Under the pieces are notes generated by a model. The model made no database searches and was not told the DNA's origin. It was given only the letters and a program-made list of their open reading frames with translations. 64,000 nt of DNA from Sarocladium kiliense (taxonomy: Eukaryota > Ascomycota > Sordariomycetes > Hypocreales > Sarocladiaceae). The stretch's first letter is position 1. Each line of letters begins with the position of its first letter. Location of the stretch: positions 372,001-436,000 of the forward strand of contig JAUZTG010000051.1 in assembly GCA_030734395.1 (NCBI GenBank), given 5' to 3'. Of the stretch, positions 47,088 through 57,480 are shown one piece after another. The position numbers and the translations under genes are program-made.

Positions 47088-48213
47088 CTAGCAATCTGTC
47101 CAGATATGCTGGCACTGGTCGGTTGTCACCTCATCAAACTCCTTCGTCATATCCCCCATGCGGTCCTGCCATGACACCCTCTTAAGTGACAAAACCATGG
47201 CCTTGCCCTTCTTCGACAAATTGAAATCCTTGACATTGTACCAGAAAAGCATGGGGCTCGTTGCAGATTCGTAAAAGACTACCATATCCCGGAGATCTGT
47301 GTACATTCTCCAATATGTTGGCCAGATATCCGCCGTTCCCGCTGTTTCAAAACTGGTAGGAATCATGGGGTTGCTGATAGCACGTACCATACCGGCACAG
47401 TAGGACACAGCAGTAGCCAGATCATCAGCCGGCGGAATTTGTTTGTTATAGTAAGACAGCCGGGCAAAGCGATCTACCGAAACAAGTTAGTACCGTGCAT
47501 ATGTAATACTTTCCACCTCAGTGTCGTTTGATCCAGGACACACCTGCAGGTCTCGCTGTTCCTGGTAGAGAGCTATTGGCGATTGGGCCCCAGTAGGCAT
47601 CAATAGCGAGTTGTTGATCGAAGGTGGGTTCATTAGTCATGACGGTGTAATTCTCCGATTGCCAGCATGTCAATTTTCCCTTGACGTATTCCATAATGAG
47701 ATTGTCGCCCGAGGGGTCGGTGAATGATAAATGTAGATTCGTCTTCACGCCTGGGACGACGGACTTGACCACGACTTGGAATGGTTCGTGTCCGCTGCCA
47801 GGACAGATGTCCCTCGCGGCCTCGGAGACGGTCGCATACATGTCAAGGAAATATTGCATCCAGAGTCCAACAAACATACCCGGACGATCAGGATCTCGCT
47901 TCTCAAACTCGCTATCGCCTAGGTAAAGCGTACTTCCTGTAAGCCCCTCCGAGTTGACACCCTCGGTATATGCTTTGTCGTACATGAGGGTTGTGATTGA
48001 GCCATACTTCGATGTCCAATTAAAAGGTCTGTCTCCGACGCCGCCACTGCGTGCCAATCCCGCCGGGAAAGCGAAAATTGTTGTGTTTGTATCAGCGACG
48101 AAATCCACGGACCGCCCGATTGTAATGCGGTCATTACCTGCGTTGTAAGTTACGCGTGAACAGGCATCTGCATAGGAGCAAATCCCAAGGACGAGAAGTA
48201 CTGTAAACAACAT
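47088..48213 (-). CDS. Secreted Ntn amide hydrolase, choloylglycine hydrolase / penicillin V acylase family
   Basis: Two exons: 48213-47544 and 47473-47088, with a 70-bp intron. An in-frame ATG at 48270 exists, but a TATAAAA at 48287-48293 sits only 17 bp before it; the ATG at 48213 (74 bp downstream) starts a compact signal peptide ending SYADA just before Cys. That cysteine (ACSRVTYN) would be the N-terminal nucleophile after cleavage. Other catalytic positions are visible: Arg and Asp in IGRSVDF, Asn in TNEPTFD, and Arg in DRFARLSYY right after the intron. The C-terminal domain has the PTYWRMYTDLRDMVVFYESA and FNLSKKG blocks. Family enzymes cut linear amides: bile salts, penicillin V, N-acyl homoserine lactones. 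The natural fungal substrate is unknown. Confidence 0.85.
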
Positions 48214-48286
48214 ATTGAATAACGAGATATAAATTTTGCCATGATGGAAAGTAAGTAAGTCTTGTGCCATAGAGATACTTCCAGAG

Positions 48287-48293
48287 TTTTATA
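48287..48293 (-). promoter_or_regulatory. TATA box of Ntn hydrolase gene (decides start)
   Basis: TATAAAA on the minus strand. It is 17 bp before the ATG at 48270 and 74 bp before the ATG at 48213, so the latter is the plausible translation start. Confidence 0.6.
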
Positions 48294-50064
48294 CTTTCTG
48301 ATGTGAGGAACGATGAGCGCGTCGTTGATGCGCAAATGCTCGTGTGGCTTAGCATGGCCAAGCCACTATACGCCGGGATCAGCATGACGGTGGCCAGCAA
48401 TGACCATCGGATACATTTAGAGCACAGGAAATTGACGTTTGTGATAGTATCATCTGATATTAGCTTTCAGTCCGGAAGTATGGAAGGATTATTGAATGAC
48501 TGAGGAATGAGGCTTGCCGCTAGTCAGCCAGTGGCTATGAGGCTTCAGGATCATGTGAATGTCTTCATAGGATGCTGACCGGGTCATGCGACTTGTGCGA
48601 CAGGAACATATTGCCAAAGATCAAAGAAGCCGCAGGGAAAGGCTGCTCCATTGTGCATCTGGATGTCTTCTGACAGAGCGGCGGGCGCGTTTTGCCACTT
48701 CAAGATGAAAGTCTGGAACAGCACAATTGACGTACAAAGTCAGGAAACCTGAAATTGAAGTTTCAGCTCAAGCATCATTGTAACATAGCTTGAGGAAGAC
48801 GCTCTCAGTCAATCGTTTGAAAGTGTACTGCACCGCATCAAAGCGACTGACGAGCAGCCACGGCCTCGCGACCTGCGAAAGCCATGGCGAGTTGGCCAAT
48901 CAAGGCAGCGAAACGCAAGAGCCTATCATGTAAACAAACCCGAAACCCGCCCCAGAATGATGCGGGGGCCCTTACGTCTGGCACAAGTGGCTGTCGATGG
49001 GACGGTTTCGTCCATTCCTGATTTTATACAGTCACGGCGTTACCATCATGAGGCGTTTCTCAGGGGCTCTAGCCCTTCGACTACAGAAAACTAGGTGCTA
49101 GAGAGAGTTACCGCCACTAATGGCAGGAGCTCCTCGGCGCCTTCAGTAATGTGGCTATCAATAGTGCGCACTTGGAAGCGTTTGCTTGCGGTCACTATCC
49201 TTCATAATGGTCTCATAGGGTCTAGACTCAAGTAGCCTAGGAGCTTCCAATTCGATAAAACTGGCCTTTTGAGAGTCGCGTAAGTGCTAAATGGGGCAGA
49301 TACGGATAGCTTAAGGGATATTCAAGCAAAACGAAACTCTTCGAAACATTCCGCAATATTTTACATGGGATTGGTTCTCGGGCAGGTCCCTCACTATCGG
49401 CCTTGGCCGGGTGGGGAGCAATGGTCTTGGAGCATATTCTCGGAACATCATCCATTCTTCTGATGAGAACATGACACATAGCTCCTGATCGAGTTGGCTC
49501 ATTATTTGCCGCGTCTCACGTCTTTTTGGCACTCTATCGAATGGCCTAAGAACTGTGGGTACTAGCCCTGAGTTCTTTGGGTCGCATTTCCGGCTCGGCG
49601 CTTGCACATATGTCCCGAACACCCGCCCGGCTTAGGAGTGAGGTAGCTTTGATTGAACGTTACTTACATGACTAACAACGGAATCACGCTTGCGTCGCAT
49701 GTGATGGAGCAAACAGCGGCCACCGTCCTGACCACAATGAAGGTTTCTGGTATGAAAAGCTCCGTCGGAAGACGTTGATTTCCGAGATTCGTGTCTAACA
49801 GATGGAAGCTTCCGGTGGAACATCCGGCGGAAGCTGGAGCCCCACAGCTTTTGTGTTCGAGCGAGCTTCATCAGAGTAAAGTTCCTGGTTTATGCCCATA
49901 TAACATCAAAAGAAGGTCCGGCGGACGGTAGCGCCTTGGGTCCGAGCGTAACCCAAAGCTGCAGTAATTGAGGCATCACGATGTGTTGCCCTGTTATCCA
50001 CTGTAAGCAGCAGTTGGACTCGGGAAATCTGGGGTGCATCTGCCACGCCACTGTGCCATTACGT

Positions 50065-50088
50065 CCTACCCCGCGTCCGCGGGGTAGG
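50065..50088. promoter_or_regulatory. Inverted pair of CreA-type sites
   Basis: A perfect 11-bp inverted repeat, CCTACCCCGCG at 50065-50075 and CGCGGGGTAGG at 50078-50088, with a 2-bp centre. Each arm contains GCGGGG, which fits the CreA/Cre1 consensus SYGGRG. It lies about 30 bp upstream of the TATA box and 183 bp before the tannase ATG. Carbon catabolite repression of the enzyme is inferred. Confidence 0.65.
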
Positions 50089-50117
50089 CGACGATGGGCG
50101 ACATGCCTCCATCTTAG

Positions 50118-50126
50118 TATATATAA
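50118..50126 (+). promoter_or_regulatory. TATA box of tannase gene
   Basis: TATATATAA, 145 bp before the ATG at 50271 and just downstream of the CreA-type palindrome. Confidence 0.6.
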
Positions 50127-50270
50127 TCCTCCCCATGGCTTCAGCGAACGAAAGCTCGGAGATAAAGATGTTAACCTAGGACAGGCATTCTCCCCAAGAT
50201 ATCACGAGACTTATTTGCATTCTTATTCAAATCGATACCCTTTGACTTATCTCACACTGCACCTATTAGC

Positions 50271-52014
50271 ATGGTCTCTCTCGGGTGGACTCTCGTGCTG
50301 ATTGTGAGAGCCGCAATCGTCCTGGCCGCAGCGACTACCAGATCACCACAGAATGGACATCATAACCGAATGAAGCACTGCAATGTCGGCTTTTTCCAGT
50401 CCATTCTACCCAAAGGAAGCAACATAGAACGTGTTGATTCTGTCAATCAAGGTAGCGCGTACGGTGAAGGGGAGTCGAATCTCGCTTATCCAACAGTGCC
50501 AACCAATCTCCCCGGCTCATGTGCCGCTATTATCAACGTAGTAAGCTCATCGACCTCGTCTTATCGTATTGGAATCCTTCTCCCAGATGACTGGAACGAG
50601 AGATTCCTCGTGGTTGGGAACGGAGGATTCGGTGGAGGAATAAACTGGCCGGACATAGTGAGTTCTGACCCCTTTCTATTGTGATTACTGCCGACACACC
50701 TCCTCTGAAGCAAAGCTTACCCGGGCTGACTTACTATTTTTCAAGGCATCGGGATCAGGCTATGGCTTTGCTACTGTTTCTACGGATACTGGTCATAGCT
50801 CGAAAGTCACGGATCTCACGTGGGGGTACCTCGCGCCTCAGAAACGCATAGACTGGGGCTGGCGAAGCATTCACGGTGCTGTCGATTATGGCAAGACCCT
50901 GACGAAAGCCTACTATGGCGCCTGCAGGATCAAGTACTCGTATTTCAGTGGGTGCTCGACCGGTGGGAGACAAGGGCTCAAAGAGTTACAAACCTTTCCA
51001 GACAGCTTTGACGGTGCTCTCATTGGTGCGCCGGCTTGGCAGACAAACCATCTCAACAACTATGTCACGCAGGTGGGCATCTACGATCTTCCTGTGACAG
51101 GGCCTCATTACGTCAGTCCACAAAAGTTTTCTATCGTGGCCAAAGAGGTTGTGCGGCAGTGCGACGCGGCGGATGATGTGAATGATGGAATCGTCAGCGC
51201 TCCGCACCTGTGCGATTTTGACTTAAAGAAGCTGCGATGCGGGAGCGGAAGCGTGCTGAATGAGACAATGTGCTTCTCTAATGCTCAGATCGATACCATC
51301 AAGAAGGTGTACAGCGACTGGCGCTCTAAGACGGGGGACCTCTTATACCCAGGTTACACGCTGAGTTCCGAAGATCAGTGGTATACTGTATTAGGTGGCT
51401 TGGAGCCCACACCTTTCGGAGTGGGCTACCAACGGTACTTTCTCTTCAACGATCCTCTGTGGCCTTGGCAACACTTCAGTGAGGATACTATTTCTTACGC
51501 GAAGAAGTACGACTTGTCTGGCGCGACAGCGGCAAGATTTGACACCTCTCAGTTCAGAAACCGTGGCGGCAAGATCCTCATGTACCACGGCATTGCTGAC
51601 GGCCTCGTTGGTACGAAGGGCTCAGAACTTTACTTTAACCGAACAGTTCAGGCTATGGGTGCAAATGTTCACGATTTCTTTCGACTATTCCTCGTGCCAG
51701 GGATGCAGCATTGTCTAGGTACCGTAGTGAACGCACCGTGGTATTTTGCAGGTTGGTCGCAGGCTACGGCGATTGGCAGCGGGGAATGGTCAGTTCCGGG
51801 GTTCAAGGATGCCAGACACGATGCTTTGCTTGCCCTCATGCAGTGGACCGAGAAGGGGCGTTCGCCTGATCAGATCATCGCTACGGCGTGGAAAGAGACG
51901 TATAATCCTGCATCCGGAGTACTACAGCAACGGCCGATATGTCCTTACCCGAAGATGGCGAAGTGGGACCAGCATGGCGATGTGAAGATAGCGGCGAGTT
52001 GGACTTGTCGTTGA
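50271..52014 (+). CDS. Secreted tannase / feruloyl esterase (type B family)
   Basis: Two exons, 50271-50657 and 50746-52014 (551 aa). A signal peptide (LVLIVRAAIVLAAA) is followed by an alpha/beta hydrolase with lid. The triad and the Cys pair of the family are visible as CS-D-HC: nucleophile in GCSTGGRQGL, acid in HGIADGLV, and histidine in PGMQHCLGT. The segments FLVVGNGGFGGGINW, GYGFATVSTDTGHSS and QVGIYDLPVTGPHYVSP fit the tannase/feruloyl esterase family. It would release gallic or hydroxycinnamic acids from tannins or plant wall esters. The ending CPYPKMAKWDQHGDVKIAASWTC is family-typical, so the gene is complete. The promoter has an inverted pair of CreA-type sites. Confidence 0.92.
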
Positions 52015-53428
52015 GAAACGGCAGCTATTGTGCCTGAAAAGAATGAGTCATTCTACAATCTCAGAAGGAGTAATTATACTTTTAGACCTCTTGCTTCATT
52101 ATCTTGTTGCGCCTACACAATATATGGTATCGCACTCTTTACTGTTACTGTCCTCATCTGAGTTAAGGGCCCTGCGTAGGGAGCTGGTGAAGCACTGGAG
52201 GCGGAGAGAGCAGGCTTTTGCACTGGGGTGCCATAGCGTTGTAGGATGCCGTGAAGCAGTTCTTTATGTTCGAAAAGGCGGTCTATGACGAAGATACCGC
52301 GAGGGGTAGGAGATGATGAAGCTAGACAGCGTTCAAGGCCGTGAGTATATATTCACTGGTATGAGTCTTCATCCTCTCAAAATGTTGAGCCAGGGGTTTA
52401 GATTGCCCCTACATTGTTCGGCGTATAGGATTCGAACTCATGACATCGCCAGAAGTCATTCAAGGCCACTGTTTCCAGGCCACTCGGTGCGGAAGTTGTT
52501 CCCCATGGATCGAGTCAAAGGCTCAGTGATCGGTGCTTCACCTGTGAGGCAATTCGTTTCCCAGCACAATTTCCCCAGGACTCTGAAGATAGATAATGAT
52601 CTGGAGCCGCACGAATTTAAGGAAATGGTCATGAGCTGACGACCACGCAGGTACAAGAAACGTAAGGTAGCAGTCATCCTCCAGCGCCTTCACTTTCGCG
52701 GCCATCTCCGTTATTTGACTCAGCGTGGAAGTCCCGCTACAAATAGTCTATAGAGTTGGTCAAGAGTTTATCATAGTAGCGGAAGACCAGGAAAAGTCTC
52801 GAAGGACTCGAAGTACTGGTCCCGGATAGTGAGAACGTGTTGAGCTGGTCAGAGTTTCGGGTGGAGTTGAAATAGCTTTGCTGCCATCCCGTATCAGGAA
52901 CGACAAGTGAAAAAGTCCCTCCCTTTGCCTCCCCACGGCACCTATTCCCGGTGCCGCTATAGCCGGATAGGGAGAAGTTCCTCACGATAAGTAGCTTGAA
53001 GCAGCGATGGATCTCGCTGCAGGAATGGGTGGCTTCGGTCAAAATCGATGTCCTGCCATTGGTAGCATGACATCAACTCCATTTCACCCGCCCTGGATCA
53101 GGTATTGGCAAACAGGGCCCATCGCCCTTGGGAATCTGATACCAGAGAATACTATCGACGAAGTGGAAATAGCAACCGGGCTAGTGGTATCGAACCCCCA
53201 TGGTTGGGTGGGTGGGCACGGCTGAAGCGGCAACGACTATCAGTCGCATATACAACGGCGCCGATGTGGGCTTCATGCGATGTAAAAATAAGAGCGCCGG
53301 CTCCCTTTTCCACTGTGAGGCTATATTATCCTTTTCGAGTTGAGGAATTCGTCACTTCTCGCAAGACTCCAATTGCCACTAGTTCCTAGTCAGCTCAGAT
53401 TCCTACAGAACTACGGACCTAGTCTACT
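52015..53428. other. Intergenic, 1.4 kb, no gene seen
   Basis: Tannase 3' region and permease promoter. A tRNA-like GGATTCGAACTCATGAC at 52429-52445 was examined and rejected. Confidence 0.5.
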
Positions 53429-54990
53429 ATGGCATCTGACGATGAAAAGCTCAAGGCCGGGGATCATGAGGTGACCCTCGAATCCGGGAGTGGTGATATC
53501 CCCGCCAGTGAAGACTTCACTACCGCCTCTGCCAATCAGTCGGGTATCCTGGCGTCCCTCCGCCGTTTCGAGGCTCGCATGGACAGAACTCTCGGTGTCG
53601 AATCCCATGCCATCAACCGCAAACAGCGAAGGATAAGCGACCCGTTCCATGGCACGAAGAGCTAAACATGGCCCTTATCTGGGCGTCTGGCACTATGGGC
53701 ATCAGCTGCTTCGCTACAGGTTTCCTGGGTTGGGAATTCGGATTAAGCTTGAAGCAAAGTCTCCTTATCTATGTCTTTGCTTCAGTCCTTGGTGGTGGAG
53801 TGTCAGCATATTGCGCGACCTTTGGTGCCGCCACCGGCCTCCGTCAGGTGTCCGTTTCTCGTTACAGTTTTGGATGGTATCCCAATAAAGTGGTTGCCTT
53901 TCTCAACGGTATTGAGCAGCTGGGTTGGGCCTCTGTTGCTACCATTAGCGGTGGCCTGGCCCTGACCGCAGTCGCGGACGGTCACATATCTCTCGTGGTT
54001 GGCGTCATCATTATTGCCTTCGTATCGCTTGCCATCAGCTTTTGTGGTCTCAGATACATCCTCATATACGAGCGCTATGCCTGGTGCATCTATTTCGTTG
54101 TCTTTATGATCATCTTTGGCATGGTGGGACCATATGCAGACAACACAACGCCTGCATCTAGCACCGGCCTCAACTTGTCCGGTAGTGTCCTGTCGCTGAT
54201 TGCTGTTGTCTATGGCAGCTCTGCATCATGGGCAACGATGGCCTCCGATTACTACGCTCACTACCCGGCTAACACCTCACGGCTGAAAGTCTGGCTTCTG
54301 ACTACTGTCGGCATTGGCATCCCTACAGCAATCGGCATGACCGCAGGTGCTACAGTCGCTAGTGCTCTCAATAATGAAGATTCTTGGAAGACGGCCTACG
54401 AAGGCCCCAACCAAGGTCTCGGTTTCCTGATCCGGGACATGCTACATCCTCGCGGCTTCGCGAAATTCCTGCTCGTTCTCCTCTCATTCAGTGGCATCAA
54501 CACCAATATCATGTCCCTCTATTCATCGTCTATCTCATTTCAGCAGATGGCTACTCCTTGTGCTAAAGTTCCACGGTTCATCTGGACACTCGCAGCTTTC
54601 GTGGCTGTCATAGTCCTTGCTATCGTCGGTCGCCAAAAGCTCAATACCTATCTCCAGGATTTCCTCAGTCTCCTAGGATACTGGTGTACCAGCTACTTTG
54701 TCATTCTTTTAGAAGAGCATACCATCTTCCGAAAGCGTAACTTTGCTAACTACGACCTCGAAGGCTGGAATGACCGCAAGAAGCTGCCACATGGTATTGC
54801 TGCTTCCGTTGCTTTTCTTCTAGGTGTTGTTGCCTGGTGTATGGGAATGGTTGAGACTTGGTTCATTGGACCAATTGGCAAGCTGATTGGTGACTTCGGT
54901 GGCGATGTTGCAAACGAACTAACCTTTGTGATCACCGCTATCACGTACCCAATCGCGCGCTACTTCGAATTAAAGTACTTTGGCAGGTAG
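53429..54990 (+). pseudogene. Purine-cytosine permease (NCS1/Fcy type), apparent frameshift near the N terminus
   Basis: Two overlapping frames make one gene. The first (53429-53664) codes for the cytosolic N-terminal tail, ending around RRFEARMDRTLGVESHAINRK. The second is open from before 53632, reads KRPVPWHEELNMALIWASGT, and continues through about twelve membrane spans to TAG at 54990. Family proteins have these two parts in one frame just before helix 1, so a one-base loss (or gain of two) somewhere at 53615-53635 is indicated; no intron of sensible size fits. Helix signatures such as SCFATGFLGWEFGLSLKQS, SVSRYSFGWYPNK and EQLGWASV are intact. It would import cytosine, adenine, guanine or hypoxanthine with protons. 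No other defect is visible, so this is either a young pseudogene or a sequence error. Confidence 0.75.
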
Positions 54991-55310
54991 ATAGTTGTAC
55001 CATACTCGATCAATAAGAGTCAACACCAAACTTGAACAATCACTAGAGAGGCGGAGAAGAAAGCATATCCTGAGACTATGAGCGTTTCCACCGACAGCGT
55101 ACGAGATGGGCAAGTTACGCTGAACTACCAGCTACTAGTGGTGTTGGACGGAACGCAGGAATGCTCAAAGGTCCGAATGAAGAAAGGATGGCCATACTAC
55201 AGTGTATAAACAGGAGTCAAAGAAGGCATCCCATGTGCCTGGGCGTTGGCTGCGATTGCCGTGAGGAGCACCCAGTTGCCCATCAGGAGGTGGGTTTCCA
55301 GAACGCGTTC
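54949..55310. repeat. Duplicated block, copy 1 (permease tail + esterase 5' remnant)
   Basis: 54949-55010 matches 57269-57330; 55051-55120 matches 58618-58690 (inside intron 1 and the end of exon 1 of the esterase); 55141-55310 matches 58930-59110 (upstream of the esterase). Order and orientation are kept. The esterase body and most of exon 1 are missing here, so this is the remnant of a lost esterase copy behind the permease. Confidence 0.75.
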
Positions 55311-55668
55311 TAAAGGGTGGAGTGGTACATCACTTAGTCCGTTACAAACCCCTAATACTCGTATGCAGTTATTAAGAAGTGCCGTGTTGAAGCTTTGCAT
55401 TTTCATCTGGAGGGGCCAGCCGCGGCTGTAAGGTGCTCCTCAGTATCTGGGTCCACATCTAACTCAAAGCTCCTCGTCGGGTGTATTAATCATGATTTCA
55501 CTTCGGCTATAGTCCTAGAAGAAATTCTAATACAGTTCTTTCCCAGGAACGATTTGCGATCAAAGATTGTTAACGTTACAAGATATAGTGACTTGACCTC
55601 TTGGCTAGTTTCGCGTATGGAGGTGAGAATACTGACCCGCTCGAGTTGCAACACGTCCCATGGCTAGC
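55311..55668. other. Intergenic, no gene seen
   Basis: Right of the duplicated block and at the 3' side of the SDR gene. The open frame at 55395-55667 has no recognisable product. Confidence 0.5.
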
Positions 55669-56661
55669 CTAAAGAGGCAGACCATTTAAATGCATCCGTA
55701 GTAGGTCCGAGCGTTGTATCTCTTCGGATCTTAATATCAATTCCTCGGCATCCCAATTTGCCCAAACAAATCTCCCCTTGAGAAAGGTTGCCTCAGCTGA
55801 AGCCAGCCAGACAAGGAAGCAACCAGGAAGATCAACTAAGCTTGTTGTCAGCAACTTGCAGCATTAAGGGGTCTCGACTGTGAAAAACGGAATCGAGGAA
55901 GGATGCGAGTGGCAAACGCATCCCCGGTTTCATAAAGACGACATACCTGAATCCGGACATTCAACGTCATAAGCTGAATTGATCTCTGTCGCAACGATCC
56001 CGGGTTGTACGCTGACAACGCGTAGGTCTGGATTCTCCGCTGCAAGGTAGTCGAACATTTTCAGAGCTGCAATCTTGTTCACTGCATATGCGAACGAATT
56101 GGCCGTAGGTGCGAAGTGAGCGAAGAGAGACGAGATGTTGAGTATCATGGCGTTCGGGTATGCGAATGGCAACACAGCCTGCAACGCGTTAAATGTGCCA
56201 ACTACGTTCACCTCTAAGCCATGTCTGAACTGAGCTTCGTCGTAGTCCCGGACCGGATCGATCTTGGGCAACGCTCCTGAGCATGACACAAAGATGTGAA
56301 TCTTGCCAACCTCGTCGCTAATCGACTTGACTGCTGCATTCATCGATTCCCGGTGCGCCACGTCACCCGTCGCAGTCACTACCTTGGTGCGCCCACTTCC
56401 AGCGGCAACAATCTCAGCTGCTGCATCCTGAAGGCGGTCGAGACGGCGCCCGATGATAGCTATGGACTTTGCCCCGGCTTGGGCGAAGGCGATAGATACA
56501 GCTCTGCCGATACCCGTCCCACCTCCTGTCACCAGGACGGTCTTTCCTGCCGCAGAGAGTTCGGGTCGAGTTGGCGAGATGAAAGGATAAGGCTCCGAGT
56601 GCCAACGCTTGGTGAAAGAGCTGAAGTTTGGGGTCGGTATGTGTTCAAATGAGTCTGCCAT
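55669..56661 (-). CDS. Short-chain dehydrogenase/reductase (SDR)
   Basis: Two exons, 56661-55947 and 55835-55669, with a 111-bp intron (293 aa, in frame). The acceptor ...CTTAG at 55836 keeps the frame and gives the C-terminal VDLPGCFLVWLASAEATFLKG. Classical SDR: cofactor site VTGGGTGIGRA, GRRLDRL after beta 2 (NADP-type), the acidic GDVA, catalytic Ser in LNISSLFAH and YAVNK with Tyr and Lys. The C-terminal GRFVWANWDAEEL matches fungal SDRs of unknown substrate. The ATG at 56661 is preferred to 56697: a TATATAA at 56737-56743 leaves almost no leader for the latter. Its promoter carries three TTCCGCGG boxes. It is inserted between the two copies of the permease-esterase block. Confidence 0.88.
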
Positions 56662-56736
56662 AGTCGAAAAGTTCGAGGTTCTCGGGCAGGATATCAATAC
56701 TCTCCCGAGGGCTATGTTGTAGCACGCATCCTTGCA

Positions 56737-56743
56737 TTATATA
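56737..56743 (-). promoter_or_regulatory. TATA box of SDR gene
   Basis: TATATAA on the minus strand, 76 bp upstream of the ATG at 56661 and 36 bp from the nearest CCGCGG box. Confidence 0.6.
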
Positions 56744-56774
56744 CTAAATGCCGCTAGAAAAAGAACTAGTGGAT

Positions 56775-56891
56775 GGTTCCGCGGCACGGCTGCGCTTTAT
56801 AGCTGTAGCAGGAGGGAGTAATGTCCTTGGTTCCGCGGAGCCACTTGGATTAGTAGTTTTAGTAAGAAGAAGCAATATTTTAGTTCCGCGG
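56775..56891. promoter_or_regulatory. Three TTCCGCGG boxes, about 54 bp apart
   Basis: GGTTCCGCGG at 56775-56784 and 56829-56838, and AGTTCCGCGG at 56882-56891. The CCGCGG palindromes are 54 and 53 bp apart, about five helical turns, and sit just upstream of the SDR TATA box. The DNA between boxes is only weakly similar. CGG half-sites are the usual targets of Zn2Cys6 regulators, so this may be an operator array. Confidence 0.55.
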
Positions 56892-57480
56892 ATCTTGAGA
56901 AGAGCCATAACTCACTAGAGTACTACAAGGCTAGATCTTTGAGACTTTCGGTAACGGTGACGCGTTGTGCTTGTCACTGAGTTACTAGCCGATAGCACAA
57001 GGTCGGTGACTGTGCAGATGCTGCTTTGCTATATAATACCTTTTACTATCACAGACTAGGCTGGGTAGCAAGGACTTGAAGATAATAGGGAACTATACGC
57101 ATATATTATAATACCTACCAGTGATGATGTTGGACTCTTTCAAGGAAAAAAGAAAAGATATGGGTAGGTAGTGACAAGAGTGCGAGATTACCCTTTCCTA
57201 ATAGAGTGTAACGAGGGAAGCGGCATCGGAGAGATTGGTCCGACTCACGTGAGAGTCGGGTGCGAGTCCCCAATCGCGCGCTACTTCGAATTAAAGTACT
57301 TTGGCAAGTGAAAAGTTGTAGCATACTCGATGAACGGGAGAGTCTGGTTGAATAGTGAATGGTATTGTTATGTAAGGGTGTATATAAAAAACCTTGCGAG
57401 TAACGTCACCACTTCATTACACTAGCACAGGTGCATTGGCAGCAGAACTACTAAGTATCCAAAGGGAAAAATCCATACTC
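56892..57480. other. Intergenic, with permease remnant
   Basis: Between the SDR promoter and the esterase 3' end. Holds a hairpin-rich element at 57233-57275 and the permease-tail copy at 57269-57330 (listed separately). Otherwise nothing seen. Confidence 0.5.
57269..57330 (+). pseudogene. Remnant of a second purine-cytosine permease (last codons only)
   Basis: About 62 bp closely matching 54949-55010. It encodes the same last residues (IARYFELKYFG), one altered residue and a stop, plus the start of the 3' flank. The rest of the permease is absent; upstream sequence is unrelated. Confidence 0.75.

Larger units (their letters stand above)
48294..50270. promoter_or_regulatory. Divergent intergenic region, Ntn hydrolase / tannase
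   Basis: About 2 kb. The right end holds the tannase promoter (CreA-type palindrome and TATA box listed separately). Open frames at 49237-49871 on the minus strand have no family pattern. Confidence 0.5.

Noticed and set aside
52420..52460. tRNA-like GGATTCGAACTCATGAC
   Set aside because: Resembles a T-arm on the minus strand, but the T stem does not pair and no acceptor, D or anticodon arm can be built around it.
57220..57300. Possible tRNA around GGGTGCGAGTCCC
   Set aside because: No D arm, a seven-pair middle hairpin with a six-base loop, and the 3' part belongs to the duplicated permease tail. Kept only as a structural observation.
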